From: Ectopseudomonas guguanensis
Lineage (GTDB): Bacteria > Pseudomonadota > Gammaproteobacteria > Pseudomonadales > Pseudomonadaceae
Length of the DNA: 64,000 nucleotides
Direction: 5' to 3'
NCBI RefSeq assembly: GCF_900104265.1
Contig: NZ_FNJJ01000003.1
Coordinates: forward strand, 40,672-104,671
Both the position numbers and the translations under genes were made by a program. Shown in pieces: positions 9,401 through 19,502 of the stretch (positions are counted from its first letter, which is position 1; the number at the start of each line of letters is the position of its first letter). The notes beneath the pieces are model-generated. The model was not told where the DNA came from, did no database searches, and worked only from the letters and a program-made list of their open reading frames with translations.

Positions 9401-9761
9401 CCAGCCAGTGCAGGCTGCCATCGGGCCAGCGGATGCGGTGGCGCAGGGCATTGGAAATCTGTTCGCCCTTGAGGATGGCGTTGAAGGTGGCCAGAACCTC
9501 GGCGCGTTCCTCTTCAGGGATCAGTTCGATGTAATGCAGTTCCCGCGTTACCGGGCGGTTGGGGTCGAGGCCGAACAACGCCTGGGCGCCGCGCGACCAG
9601 TTCACCTGGCCGCTGCGGATGTCCCAGTACCAGGTACCGAGATGGGCGCCGTTCAGCGCGGCCAGCAAGCGCGGCGCGTCTTGCCAGGTTTGCTCGAATT
9701 CGGCGGGGTCCATCGCCGGTATGTGTGGCAGGGGCGGGGTCTGGTCAGTCGATCTGGCCAT
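6474..9761 (-). CDS. Five-PAS GGDEF-EAL protein, cyclic di-GMP metabolism
   Basis: A 1095-residue cytoplasmic protein with no membrane segments. Five PAS domains, each with a PAC-like tail, occupy about residues 25-655; the second, third and fifth begin with near-identical SEE(R/K)FA segments, showing internal duplication. The GGDEF domain keeps GGDEF at about 739-743 and an RLED I-site five residues before it. The EAL domain keeps EALLRW (about 872), NISPRQF, EITE, DDFGTGYSS, KIDQSFV and EGVE, so both cyclase and phosphodiesterase residues appear intact. The start at 9761 follows GGAGAAAGG. It is convergent with ibpA and stands alone. Which activity dominates, and what the PAS domains sense, cannot be told from sequence. 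Confidence 0.94.
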   Translation of the reverse strand: MARSTDQTPPLPHIPAMDPAEFEQTWQDAPRLLAALNGAHLGTWYWDIRSGQVNWSRGAQALFGLDPNRPVTRELHYIELIPEEERAEVLATFNAILKGEQISNALRHRIRWPDGSLHWLEITGSLQHEADGRPRMFGVIRDISAQQERAEALRASEERFASLFRLSPDIMMLVHYESSEIIEVNQHFTHAFGWSASDIIGRPTHELNLWVHASQRDYLRQQAPLSREPVIQDVQLRTRDGAILDGVLSSQYIELQGERLMLCTFLDTSERKRAENALRASEEKFAKAFMHTPDAVAITDRETGRFIEVNPSFERQFGWSSAEAIGRTSLELGIWADPSDRQRMLEAAQNGGLDNLEVRLFSRDGSVTSNLLFGGEIELNGSHCLVLTVRNITEQRAQEQALNESKQRLRLALESADLGTWDWHIPSSRLIASARAAQLQGLQAEPFEGAFLDFFRHVPMEDRHSLRQNYQQLVEGRRTHYQVTYRVQLENGGLRFLESTAKLQLDDAGQPLRMVGTLVDISERVLREQRVRASEEKFAKAFHSSPDAITITERDTARYIEVNEGFTRLTGYLPEEVVGRTAFEMNIWAFPEERQQLLEHLAVHGQVLHLEMHGRHRNGEIRLVDVSVQPIELDGVPCLLLTARDISELKQAQAQVRHLAYHDALTNLPNRALLMDRLTQQIALLKRHDLRGALLFLDLDHFKHINDSLGHPVGDSVLRLITARLEASVRLEDTVARLGGDEFVVLLSGLEGKRSEVTRHVRQVADKLRKLLAEPMLLDGHRLQVTPSIGVALIPDHGNNPADLLKRADIALYRAKDSGRNAIQLFRSTMQDAASARLRLENDLRLALARGEFELHFQPQVDARDGQVVGAEALLRWQHPQLGPQSPAQFIQVLEESGLIVEVGGWVLAEACHFCSRLLADGLVDGERFSLCVNISPRQFRQHDFVERVASSLRDSQLPNAMLKLEITEGIVIQNIDDTVGKMLRLKKHGVSFAMDDFGTGYSSLTYLKRLPVDMLKIDQSFVRDATNDPNDAEIIRAIVAMARSLGLGLIAEGVEQQEQLDFLQAQGCHLYQGYLFSKPVPQDAFRELLDRPRP

Positions 9762-9862
9762 GGCCGAACCTTTCTCCGGAATGCGCGATGCGCGGGGCGG
9801 GCGTTAACGGCATGTAGACACTGTTTATCGTTATAGCGCCACGTTAGTCTGATGCCGGCCGC

Positions 9863-10744
9863 TTATGCAAGGTCGTCCCGCTGGCTGTCGAGCAGATCCA
9901 TGAACGCCCGCGCCGCATTGGACAACGTGCGTTCGGTATGCAGGATGTAGCCCAGCTGACGGGTCAGCTGAATACCGGGGAGCGGCAGGCGCGCGACCTG
10001 CTCGTCGAGCATGGTGCGCGGCAGCACGCTCCAGGCCAGACCGATGGACACCATCATCTTGATGGTTTCCAGGTAGTTGGTGCTCATGGCGATGTTCGGC
10101 GTCAGGCCCTCAGCTTCGAACAGGCGCTGCACGATGTGATGGGTGAAGGTGTTGCCGCCGGGAAACACCGCGGGATGCTGCGCCACGTCGGCCAGGTCGA
10201 TCGCCTGGCTGCGCGCCAGCGGGTGCTCAGGGGCGGCAACGAAATCCAGCGGGTCGTCCCATACCGCCACGGCACGAATCGGTTCGCGGGTTTCCGGGGC
10301 GAGGGTGATCACCGCCAGTTCGGCGCGACCATGCAGCACTTCTTCATAGGCCACTTCCGAATCGAGGAACTGGATGTCCAGCGCCACCTGCGGGTGGGCG
10401 CGGGTGAAGGCGCGCAGCAGGGCAGGGAGGCGATGCAGGCCGATGTGGTGACTGGTGGCCAGGGTCAGACGGCCGCTGACCTCGCCGGACAGGTTGGTCA
10501 GCGCCCGGCGCGTGTCGTCCAGCACGTTGAGTATCTGGTAGGCGCGGGGCAGCAGGGCGCGTCCGGCCTGGGTCAGACCGATCTCGCGACCGAGGCGATC
10601 GAACAGGCGCACGCCCAGCTGCTGCTCCAGGCCGGCGATACGCTTGCTCACGGCCGGTTGGGTCAGGTGCAGGCGCTCACCGGCTTCGGAAAAGCTGCCG
10701 GTTTCGGCAATGGCGATAAAGGCGTTGAGGTTGGCGAGATCCAT
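9863..10744 (-). CDS. LysR-family regulator divergent from leuC
   Basis: A 293-residue LysR-type regulator. The N-terminal winged helix-turn-helix (about 1-60) reads MDLANLNAFIAIAETGSFSE then LTQPAVSKRIAGLEQQLG. The remainder is the two-lobed periplasmic-binding-protein-like effector domain. I start it at ATG 10744, preceded by CCGGAG, which matches usual family starts; an upstream in-frame start adds a non-conserved extension. The divergent placement beside leuC and the LysR-type box between them suggest control of leuC, although in pseudomonads this adjacency alone does not prove it. Confidence 0.9.
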   Translation of the reverse strand: MDLANLNAFIAIAETGSFSEAGERLHLTQPAVSKRIAGLEQQLGVRLFDRLGREIGLTQAGRALLPRAYQILNVLDDTRRALTNLSGEVSGRLTLATSHHIGLHRLPALLRAFTRAHPQVALDIQFLDSEVAYEEVLHGRAELAVITLAPETREPIRAVAVWDDPLDFVAAPEHPLARSQAIDLADVAQHPAVFPGGNTFTHHIVQRLFEAEGLTPNIAMSTNYLETIKMMVSIGLAWSVLPRTMLDEQVARLPLPGIQLTRQLGYILHTERTLSNAARAFMDLLDSQRDDLA

Positions 10745-10818
10745 AAGAGCGGCTCCGGGCTTGAGGATGCAGGCCACCGGCGGATCCTGTGCTTATGCCT
10801 GCGGTCGGTAGTTTTTAT

Positions 10819-10837
10819 GGATTCCTTTATGGAATCC
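10819..10837. promoter_or_regulatory. LysR-type binding box in the regulator-leuC intergenic region
   Basis: A perfect inverted repeat, GGATTCC-TTTAT-GGAATCC, contains the classic T-N11-A core (T10822 to A10834). It lies between the divergent regulator and leuC, about 75 bp from the regulator start and 114 bp from leuC. It is the best candidate for the regulator's activation and autoregulation site. Confidence 0.55.
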
Positions 10838-10950
10838 TCTGGATGAAAAATATGAATTTGAGTTATTCGTCTCGCGATCATAGCATTTCACCCCATAAGC
10901 CAAAGGGCCTTTTCGCCCAGGCATAGAAACACGCTGATGAGGTAAAGCTG

Positions 10951-12378
10951 ATGGCCGGCAAGACGCTCTACGACAAGCTCTGGGAAATGCACGAAGTGAA
11001 ACGTCGCGACGACGGTTCCTCGTTGATCTACATCGATCGTCACATCCTCCACGAAGTGACCTCGCCGCAGGCTTTCGAAGGGCTGCGCCTGGCCGGGCGC
11101 AAGCCATGGCGCATCGATGCCAACATCGCCACCCCCGATCACAACGTGCCGACCACCAAGGCCGAGCGCCAGGGCGGCCTCGAAGCCATTGCCGACGAAG
11201 TCTCGCGTATCCAGGTGCAGACCCTGGACGAGAACTGCGATGACTTCGGCATCCTCGAGTTCAAGATGAACGATGTGCGTCAGGGCATCGTTCACGTGGT
11301 CGGGCCGGAGCAGGGCGCCACGCTGCCGGGCATGACCGTGGTCTGCGGCGACTCGCACACCTCCACCCATGGCGCCTTCGGCGCGCTGGCCCACGGCATC
11401 GGCACCTCCGAGGTCGAGCACGTGCTCGCCACCCAGTGTCTGGTGGCCAAGAAGATGAAGAACATGCAGGTGCGCGTCGAAGGCAAGCTGCCGTTCGGCG
11501 TCACCGCCAAGGACATCGTGTTGGCCGTGATCGGCAAGATCGGCACTGCCGGCGGTAACGGCCATGCGCTGGAATTTGCCGGCAGCGCGATTCGCGACCT
11601 GTCGCTGGAAGGGCGCATGACCATCTGCAACATGTCCATCGAGGCCGGTGCACGTGTGGGCCTGGTGGCGGTGGACGAGAAGACCATCGCCTACGTCAAG
11701 GACCGTCCGTTCGCGCCCAAGGGCAGCGACTGGGACAAGGCCGTGGCGCAGTGGCAGAACCTGGTGTCCGACGCCGATGCGGTGTTCGACATCGTGGTGG
11801 AACTCAAGGCCGAAGACATCAAGCCGCAGGTCAGCTGGGGCACCTCGCCGGAAATGGTCCTGGCCGTTGACCAGAACGTGCCGGATCCGGCCGTGGAAGC
11901 CGACCCGGTGAAGAAGGATTCGATCACCCGTGCACTCAAGTACATGGGCCTGACCGCCAACCAGCCGATCACCGATATTCGTCTGGATCGCGTCTTTATC
12001 GGCTCCTGCACCAATTCGCGTATCGAGGACCTGCGCGCTGCCGCCGAGGTGGCCAAGGGGCGCAAGGTCGCCAGCACCGTCAAGCAGGCGCTGGTAGTGC
12101 CGGGCTCCGGCCTGGTCAAGGCGCAGGCGGAGGCGGAAGGGCTGGACAAGATCTTTATCGAGGCCGGTTTCGAATGGCGTGAGCCGGGCTGCTCCATGTG
12201 CCTGGCGATGAACCCGGACAAGCTGGGCAGCGGTGAGCATTGCGCCTCCACCTCCAACCGCAACTTCGAAGGCCGTCAGGGCGCCGGCGGCCGTACCCAC
12301 CTGGTCAGCCCGGCCATGGCTGCCGCGGCGGCGGTGACCGGCCGTTTCATCGACGTTCGCGAATTGATCCAGGCCTGA
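10951..12378 (+). CDS. leuC: 3-isopropylmalate dehydratase large subunit
   Basis: A 475-residue aconitase-family subunit that, with LeuD, interconverts 2- and 3-isopropylmalate in leucine synthesis. The 4Fe-4S cluster ligands are Cys353 (IGSCTNSR), Cys414 and Cys417 ([13 protein letters not shown]). The substrate-region motif [24 protein letters not shown] is also present. Length matches the bacterial family. A GAGG site precedes ATG 10951. leuD starts eight bases after the stop, so the two are co-transcribed and presumably co-translated. Confidence 0.98.
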   Translation: MAGKTLYDKLWEMHEVKRRDDGSSLIYIDRHILHEVTSPQAFEGLRLAGRKPWRIDANIATPDHNVPTTKAERQGGLEAIADEVSRIQVQTLDENCDDFGILEFKMNDVRQGIVHVVGPEQGATLPGMTVVCGDSHTSTHGAFGALAHGIGTSEVEHVLATQCLVAKKMKNMQVRVEGKLPFGVTAKDIVLAVIGKIGTAGGNGHALEFAGSAIRDLSLEGRMTICNMSIEAGARVGLVAVDEKTIAYVKDRPFAPKGSDWDKAVAQWQNLVSDADAVFDIVVELKAEDIKPQVSWGTSPEMVLAVDQNVPDPAVEADPVKKDSITRALKYMGLTANQPITDIRLDRVFIGSCTNSRIEDLRAAAEVAKGRKVASTVKQALVVPGSGLVKAQAEAEGLDKIFIEAGFEWREPGCSMCLAMNPDKLGSGEHCASTSNRNFEGRQGAGGRTHLVSPAMAAAAAVTGRFIDVRELIQA

Positions 12379-12386
12379 GGAGTTAG

Positions 12387-13037
12387 ATGATGAAAGCCTT
12401 TACCCAACACACCGGCCTGGTCTGCCCGCTCGATCGTGCCAACGTCGACACCGATCAGATCATTCCCAAGCAGTTCTTGAAGTCGATCAAGCGTACCGGC
12501 TTCGGCCCCAACCTGTTCGACGAGTGGCGCTACCTGGATGTCGGCCAGCCGAATCAGGACAACTCCAAGCGCCCGATCAACAAGGATTTCGTGCTCAATT
12601 TCCCGCGCTACCAGGGCGCCAGCGTGCTGCTGGCTCGCGAGAACTTCGGTTGCGGTTCCTCCCGTGAGCACGCGCCCTGGGCGCTGGAAGAGTACGGTTT
12701 CCGTACCATCATCGCGCCGAGCTTCGCCGACATCTTCTTCAACAACAGCTTCAAGAATGGCCTGCTGCCGATCATCCTCAAGGATGAAGAGGTCGATGCG
12801 CTGTTCGAACAGGCCGAGGCCACCGAGGGCTACCAACTGACCGTCGACCTCGAGGCGCAGACCGTGACCCGTCCCGATGGCGTGCAGTACAGCTTCGAGG
12901 TGGATGCCTTCCGCAAGCACTGCCTGCTCAACGGCCTGGACGACATCGGCCTGACCCTGCAGGATCAGGACGCGATCAAGGCCTTCGAAGCCAAACACCA
13001 GCAGAGCAGCCCCTGGCTGTTCGGCGCAATCAAATAA
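12387..13037 (+). CDS. leuD: 3-isopropylmalate dehydratase small subunit
   Basis: A 216-residue swivel-domain subunit that completes the active site with LeuC. Family motifs are [19 protein letters not shown] near the N terminus and [16 protein letters not shown] around residue 90. Two consecutive ATGs (12387 and 12390) make the first residue ambiguous. It forms an operon with leuC. The leucine genes are then interrupted by a REP pair before leuB. Confidence 0.98.
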   Translation: MMKAFTQHTGLVCPLDRANVDTDQIIPKQFLKSIKRTGFGPNLFDEWRYLDVGQPNQDNSKRPINKDFVLNFPRYQGASVLLARENFGCGSSREHAPWALEEYGFRTIIAPSFADIFFNNSFKNGLLPIILKDEEVDALFEQAEATEGYQLTVDLEAQTVTRPDGVQYSFEVDAFRKHCLLNGLDDIGLTLQDQDAIKAFEAKHQQSSPWLFGAIK

Positions 13038-13045
13038 CGCGCGCA

Positions 13046-13107
13046 GTAGGGTGCGCTGTGCGCACCTGATCAATCACTATTTAAGCGGTGCGCACGGCGC
13101 ACCCTAC
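13046..13107. repeat. REP-like inverted pair, family B (copy 2), between leuD and leuB
   Basis: A 21-nt arm at 13046-13066 (GTAGGGTGCGC...GCGCACC) faces its near-perfect complement at 13087-13107, separated by about 20 A/T-richer bases. It lies 9 bases after the leuD stop and ends 17 bases before leuB, so it would sit inside any leuCDB transcript. Confidence 0.9.
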
Positions 13108-13124
13108 GGTTTGATGAGGATGCA

Positions 13125-14207
<1,083 letters not shown>

Positions 14208-14264
14208 TCTTCCACGGCTGCGCCGGGGTGGGTCCGGCGGGCTGTTTATATAGGTGTAGTCGTT

Positions 14265-15377
14265 ATGAAACGTGTAGGTCTGATCGGTTGGCGTGGCATG
14301 GTCGGTTCCGTGCTCATGCAGCGCATGCTGGAAGAGCGGGACTTCGACCTGATCGAGCCGGTGTTCTTCACCACCTCCAATGTCGGTGGCCAGGGTCCTG
14401 CCATTGGCAAGGACATTGCCCCGCTGAAGGACGCCTACAGCATCGAAGACCTGAAAGGCCTGGACGTGATCCTGACCTGCCAGGGCGGCGACTACACCAA
14501 CGAGGTCTTCCCCAAGCTGCGTGAAGCCGGCTGGCAGGGCTACTGGATCGATGCCGCCTCGTCGCTGCGCATGGATGACGGTGCGGTGATCGTGCTCGAC
14601 CCGGTCAACCGCAAGGTGATCGACCAGGCGCTGGACGCCGGCACCAAGAACTACATCGGCGGCAACTGCACCGTCAGCCTGATGCTGATGGCCCTCGGCG
14701 GTCTGTACGAAGCCGGTCTGGTGGAGTGGATGAGCGCCATGACCTACCAGGCGGCCTCGGGTGCCGGTGCGCAGAACATGCGCGAGCTGATCAAGCAGAT
14801 GGGCGCGATCAACGGTGCCGTCGCCGATGAACTGGCCGATCCGGCCAGCGCCATTCTCGACATCGACCGCAAGGTGGCCGAAGCCATGCGCGGCGAGGCC
14901 TTCCCGGTGGACAACTTCGGCGTGCCGCTGGCCGGCAGCCTGATCCCCTACATCGACAAGGAGCTGCCCAACGGGCAGAGCCGTGAGGAATGGAAGGCCC
15001 AGGCCGAAACCAACAAGATCCTCGGCCGCTTCAAGAGCCCGATCCCGGTCGATGGCATCTGCGTGCGCATCGGGGCCATGCGTTGCCACAGCCAGGCGCT
15101 GACCATCAAGCTGAACAAGGATGTGCCGATGGCCGACATCGAAGGCCTGATCAGCCAGCACAACCCCTGGGTCAAGCTGGTGCCGAACCACCGCGAAGAC
15201 TCCATCCGCGACCTCGGCCCGACTGCCGTTACCGGTACCCTGAGCGTGCCGGTCGGTCGCCTGCGCAAGCTCAACATGGGCTCGCAGTACCTGGGCGCCT
15301 TCACCGTCGGCGACCAGCTGCTGTGGGGCGCCGCCGAGCCGCTGCGGCGCATGCTGCGCATCCTGCTTGAGCGCTAA
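14265..15377 (+). CDS. asd: Aspartate-semialdehyde dehydrogenase
   Basis: A 370-residue enzyme that reduces aspartyl phosphate to aspartate semialdehyde with NADPH, the branch point to lysine, diaminopimelate, threonine and methionine. The dinucleotide-binding start is [18 protein letters not shown], and the catalytic nucleophile is Cys135 in [12 protein letters not shown]. The C-terminal segment ([18 protein letters not shown]) fits the gammaproteobacterial type. A strong terminator follows. Diaminopimelate dependence usually makes this gene essential. Confidence 0.98.
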   Translation: MKRVGLIGWRGMVGSVLMQRMLEERDFDLIEPVFFTTSNVGGQGPAIGKDIAPLKDAYSIEDLKGLDVILTCQGGDYTNEVFPKLREAGWQGYWIDAASSLRMDDGAVIVLDPVNRKVIDQALDAGTKNYIGGNCTVSLMLMALGGLYEAGLVEWMSAMTYQAASGAGAQNMRELIKQMGAINGAVADELADPASAILDIDRKVAEAMRGEAFPVDNFGVPLAGSLIPYIDKELPNGQSREEWKAQAETNKILGRFKSPIPVDGICVRIGAMRCHSQALTIKLNKDVPMADIEGLISQHNPWVKLVPNHREDSIRDLGPTAVTGTLSVPVGRLRKLNMGSQYLGAFTVGDQLLWGAAEPLRRMLRILLER

Positions 15378-15407
15378 GCGCCAGGCTGTCCTCCGCAGGC
15401 AAGCAAG

Positions 15408-15441
15408 GCCCCTCTGCTTCGGCAGAGGGGCTTTGTCTTTT
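15408..15441 (+). terminator. Rho-independent terminator after asd
   Basis: A perfect 10-bp stem, GCCCCTCTGC and GCAGAGGGGC, with a TTCG tetraloop is followed by TTTGTCTTTT, 30 bases after the asd stop. It separates asd transcription from its paralogue downstream. Confidence 0.92.
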
Positions 15442-15518
15442 ATGGGGCACGAAAGCCGATTGCCTGGGTCTGGGGCGCGCAGTTACAGTGCCGCTCCCTA
15501 TGCGTCACAGGTTCGTCC

Positions 15519-16529
15519 ATGAGTCAGTCCATCAATGTCGCCCTGATCGGTGCCACCGGCAATGTCGGTGAAGCGCTGGTCGAATTGCTCGAAGAGCGTG
15601 AGTTTCCGGTGCAGGATCTGCACCTTCTGGCCAGCAGCGAGTCGGCAGGGCAGAGCCTTTCCTTTCGTGGCCGCCAGGTACGGGTCCGGTCGCTCGAGGC
15701 CTTCGATTTCTCTCAGGTGCAATTGGCATTCTTCGCCGCCGGCGTGGAGGTGACGCGCGCCTGCCATGAGCGTGTGTTGGCGGCCGGCTGTTCATTGATC
15801 GATCTGAGCGCGGCGTTGCCACTGGAGCAGGCACCTTGCGTGCTGCCCGAGCTGGGCGTCGAGGGGCTGCCGGCGTTGAGCAAGCCCTGGTGCGTCAGTG
15901 CGCCGACCCCTTCTGCGGTCGCCTGTGCCCTGGTGCTGGCGGCCTTGAAGCCTGCGCTGCAACCACAGCGGCTACAGTTGACGGCCATGCTGTCGATATC
16001 CACGCTGGGGCGCAGCGGCGTGCAGGAGTTGGCGCGGCAGACAGCCGAGCTGCTCAATGCGCGCCCTCTGGAGCCCAGGACGGTGGATCGACAGGTCGCC
16101 TTCAACCTCCTGGCGCAGGTCGGTGAAGTCGACGAGCAGGGGCATTCGCAGCTGGAAAGACGCCTTGCCGTGGAGGTTCAGCAACTATTGGGCATGGATG
16201 CCCTTCCAGTGGCTGCGACGTGCGCCCTGGCGCCGGTATTCTTTGGCGACAGCCTGGCACTGGGTGTGCAGGCAGATGCGGAGATCGACCTTGCCGCCGT
16301 GCAGCAGTTGCTCGAAGCTGCGCAGGGTATCGAGCTGGTGGAGGCGGGTGATTACCCGACTGCAGTGGGCGATGCGGTGGGGCAGGATCAGCTCTATGTC
16401 GGGCGGGTTCGCCATGGCGTCAGCGATCCAAGGCAACTCAATTTGTGGATTGCGTCTGATAATGTACGAAAAGGCGCCGCGCTGAATGCTCTGCAGATAG
16501 CGGAGTTATTGATAAAACACTATCTGTAA
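15519..16529 (+). CDS. Aspartate-semialdehyde dehydrogenase paralogue (USG-1 type) lacking the catalytic cysteine
   Basis: A 336-residue protein with the same fold as Asd but a distant sequence. The N terminus keeps the nucleotide loop (VALIGATGNVGEALVELLEE). Where active enzymes have an Asn-Cys pair, this one reads SAPTPSAVACAL, placing proline (about residue 131) at the nucleophile position; the only nearby cysteine is a few residues later. It is therefore probably not a dehydrogenase. Pseudomonads generally carry such a second asd-like gene between asd and fimV, so it is conserved rather than a decaying copy. Its own function is not established. Confidence 0.85.
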   Translation: MSQSINVALIGATGNVGEALVELLEEREFPVQDLHLLASSESAGQSLSFRGRQVRVRSLEAFDFSQVQLAFFAAGVEVTRACHERVLAAGCSLIDLSAALPLEQAPCVLPELGVEGLPALSKPWCVSAPTPSAVACALVLAALKPALQPQRLQLTAMLSISTLGRSGVQELARQTAELLNARPLEPRTVDRQVAFNLLAQVGEVDEQGHSQLERRLAVEVQQLLGMDALPVAATCALAPVFFGDSLALGVQADAEIDLAAVQQLLEAAQGIELVEAGDYPTAVGDAVGQDQLYVGRVRHGVSDPRQLNLWIASDNVRKGAALNALQIAELLIKHYL

Positions 16530-16684
16530 AAGATACTTACCTAGAAATTTGAAGAATCTTTCTAGCTTGGCAATACTGGCTGAGTTGATTGCTGAATGGG
16601 GAGCCGCTCTTGGAGCGGAGGCAGGCAGCAATTCTCAAGACCCTCTCGCATGTCGAGAAAAAAGCTAAAACAAGGGATAACGCT

Positions 16685-19495
16685 ATGGTTCGGGTTCGCA
16701 AACTGGTGCTGGCAATCGCAGCCGCTTCCGCGCTGTCTTCCGGTATGGCACATGCGCTGGGGTTGGGTGAGGTTACCCTGCAATCCTCGCTGAATCAGCC
16801 GTTGGTAGCGGAAATCGAATTGCTGGAGGTGCGTGATCTGGCCTCCAACGAGGTGATTCCCAGCCTCGCGTCCCCCGAAGAGTTCATCAAGGCGGGCGTC
16901 GATCGTCAGTACTTTCTGACCGATCTCAAGTTCACCCCCGTATTGAAGCCCAATGGCAAGAGCGTTATTCGCGTCACTTCCAGCAAGGCCGTGCGCGAAC
17001 CTTATCTCAACTTCCTGGTGGAAGTGCTCTGGCCGAATGGTCGGTTGCTGCGCGAATACACCCTGCTGCTCGATCCGCCACTTTATTCTCCGCAAACCAC
17101 TGTAGCTGCTGCGCCGCAACTGCCGATCGCAGCGCCTGCACCAGCGCCGCGTCCTGCCGTGGCTCCCGTGGCGCCGACTGCTGCCTCGCCTGCGCCTGCA
17201 CCCCGTCCGGCCGCGCCGGCTCCGGCTTCGCGTGCCATTTCCGGCAACGAATACAGAACCACCGCCAACGATACGCTCTGGGAAATCGCCAAGCGCGTCG
17301 GCGGTGGCTCGGTCAACCAGACCATGCTGGCCATCCAGGATCTGAACCCGGACGCCTTCGTGGGTGGCAACATCAACCGCATGAAGAGCGGTCAGGTGCT
17401 GCGCCTGCCGGATGAGCAGCAGATTCGCAGTCGTAGCAATGCCGAGGCCGTGGCTCAGGTGGCCGAGCAGAATGCCGCCTGGCGTGAAGGTCGCGCCGTT
17501 GCCTCGCGTCAGCTGGATGCCACTCGCCGCACCACCGCAGGTGCCGCGCCGGCCACTGCCGAGTCGACCGATAGCCTGAAACTGGTTGCAGCTGAAGCAG
17601 GTCAATCCACCCGTGGTAGCGATACCGGCTCGGCCAACAGCAAGGCGCTGGCCGACAAGCTGGCCGTGACCCAGGAAAGTCTGGACTCCACCCGTCGCGA
17701 GAATGCCGAGCTGCAGAGCCGCGTCAGTGACCTGCAAAGCCAGCTGGATAAATTGCAGCGTCTGGTCGAGCTGAAAGACAGCCAGTTGGCCAAGTTGCAA
17801 GCTGACCTTTCTGCAGCGCCCGCTGCACCGGCTGCGGTCGATGAGCCGGCCGTCGAAGCTCCGGCTGCACAGCCCGAGGCCGCGCCTCCCGCTGCGGAGG
17901 CTGCGACGCCGCCCGCTTCGCCGCCTGAGGAGGCGGCGCCGGACTACAACTATTCAGAGGAGCCGGCCGCGCCTGTCGAAGACAGCGCTGCCGCCACCGA
18001 ACAGCCGGCCAGTGAGCCGGCTGCTGCCGTTGAGCCGGCTGCCCCGGCGCAACCCGTCGAGCCGGCCAAGCCGGCAGCTCCGGCTCCGGCTCCGCAGAGC
18101 TTCATTGATGACCTGATGGCCAACCCGATGACGCTGGGCCTGGCTGGCGGTGGTGCGCTGCTGCTCCTGCTGCTCGCGCTGATGGCACTGTCGCGCCGCA
18201 ACGCGATGAAAGAGGCCGAGCTGCAGGAACAACTAGTCGACGATCTGTCCCAGGATCAGGCCTTCGCATCCGATCTGGACATGCCGGAAGACAGCTTCGC
18301 AGGTCTCGACGACGAGCCCGCCCAGGCCGCTCAGGCTGCCAGCGAGGAGCGTGTCACCGCGCAGACGGGCGACGCACTGGGCGAGGCGGACATCTACATC
18401 GCCTACGGTCGCTTCAATCAGGCAGCCGAACTGCTGCAGAACGCGATCAATGACGAGCCGCACCGTGCCGATCTGCGCCTGAAGCTGATGGAAGTCTATG
18501 CCGAGCTCGGTGATCGCGAAGGTTTCGCCCGTCAGGATAACGAGCTGCGCGAAATTGGCGGGGTGAATGCCCAGGCCGAGCAGTTGAAGGCCAAGTATCC
18601 GGCCATCGCCGCCTTTGCAGGTGCCGGTGCGGTGGCCGCTGCCGCCTCCGCCGATGACGACCTGGGCGAATTCAGCCTGGACGACATCAGCCTGGATGAG
18701 CCGACCGCTCAGGCGTCTGCCTCGGCCGCCGGCGATCTGGACGATGCCTTCGATCTGAGTCTCGATGACCTCGAGGCGGACCTGGAAAACGACCTTCAGT
18801 CTGCCAAGGCCGAAGAAGCGCCGCTGGCGCTGGATGATGACCTGGATTTCGGTCTGGTCGACGAGCCCGCTGCGCCGGCGGCTTCCGCTGCTGACGATCT
18901 GGATTTCGACCTGGCTCTGGGCGACGACAAGGTCGAGCTGTCTCAGCCTGCTGATGATCTGTCGGCATTCAGCCTCGATCTGGACGAGCCTGCTGTACCG
19001 GCCGGCGACGAAGCGGATGACTTCCTGCGCAGCCTGGATGACGATGCGCCGCTGAGTCAGCCTGCCGACGAGCTGTCCGACCTTGGCCTCGATCTGGTGG
19101 AAGAGACGCCGGCTGCTGCCGACCTCGACCTACCGGCCGACTTCGACCTGTCTCTCGAAGACGAAGCGCCGGTTCGACCTGCCGTGGAGTCCGACAGTTT
19201 TGCGGCGCAACTGGACGAGGTGACGGCCGAGCTGGATCAGCTGTCGACCGACCTCGACGAGCCGCAAGCGCCTTCGCCGGCCTCTGCCGAGGGCCTGGCG
19301 GGTGATCTGGATGGCGATGACGACTTCGACTTCCTCTCCGGTACCGACGAGACCGCGACCAAGCTCGATCTGGCACGTGCCTATATCGACATGGGCGACA
19401 CCGAGGGTGCGCGCGATATTCTCGATGAGGTGATCGCCGAGGGTAACGACGCTCAGCAGCAGGAAGCTCGCGAGATGATTTCCAAGCTGGTTTGA
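16685..19495 (+). CDS. fimV: FimV, polar peptidoglycan-binding motility hub protein
   Basis: A 936-residue inner-membrane protein needed for polar assembly of type IV pili and twitching. In order: signal peptide (MVRVRKLVLAIAAASALSSG), FimV N-terminal domain, LysM peptidoglycan-binding motif at about residues 191-240 (NDTLWEIAKRVGGGS), a coiled coil near 320-380, a Pro/Ala/Glu-rich stretch, one membrane helix at about 481-502, then a long acidic cytoplasmic region with repeated DDL(S/D)-type motifs. A TPR-like FimV C-terminal domain (TKLDLARAYIDMGD) ends the protein. ATG at 16685 begins the signal peptide; an open frame to 16589 has no support. Confidence 0.95.
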   Translation: MVRVRKLVLAIAAASALSSGMAHALGLGEVTLQSSLNQPLVAEIELLEVRDLASNEVIPSLASPEEFIKAGVDRQYFLTDLKFTPVLKPNGKSVIRVTSSKAVREPYLNFLVEVLWPNGRLLREYTLLLDPPLYSPQTTVAAAPQLPIAAPAPAPRPAVAPVAPTAASPAPAPRPAAPAPASRAISGNEYRTTANDTLWEIAKRVGGGSVNQTMLAIQDLNPDAFVGGNINRMKSGQVLRLPDEQQIRSRSNAEAVAQVAEQNAAWREGRAVASRQLDATRRTTAGAAPATAESTDSLKLVAAEAGQSTRGSDTGSANSKALADKLAVTQESLDSTRRENAELQSRVSDLQSQLDKLQRLVELKDSQLAKLQADLSAAPAAPAAVDEPAVEAPAAQPEAAPPAAEAATPPASPPEEAAPDYNYSEEPAAPVEDSAAATEQPASEPAAAVEPAAPAQPVEPAKPAAPAPAPQSFIDDLMANPMTLGLAGGGALLLLLLALMALSRRNAMKEAELQEQLVDDLSQDQAFASDLDMPEDSFAGLDDEPAQAAQAASEERVTAQTGDALGEADIYIAYGRFNQAAELLQNAINDEPHRADLRLKLMEVYAELGDREGFARQDNELREIGGVNAQAEQLKAKYPAIAAFAGAGAVAAAASADDDLGEFSLDDISLDEPTAQASASAAGDLDDAFDLSLDDLEADLENDLQSAKAEEAPLALDDDLDFGLVDEPAAPAASAADDLDFDLALGDDKVELSQPADDLSAFSLDLDEPAVPAGDEADDFLRSLDDDAPLSQPADELSDLGLDLVEETPAAADLDLPADFDLSLEDEAPVRPAVESDSFAAQLDEVTAELDQLSTDLDEPQAPSPASAEGLAGDLDGDDDFDFLSGTDETATKLDLARAYIDMGDTEGARDILDEVIAEGNDAQQQEAREMISKLV

Positions 19496-19502
19496 CCGAT
19501 CC

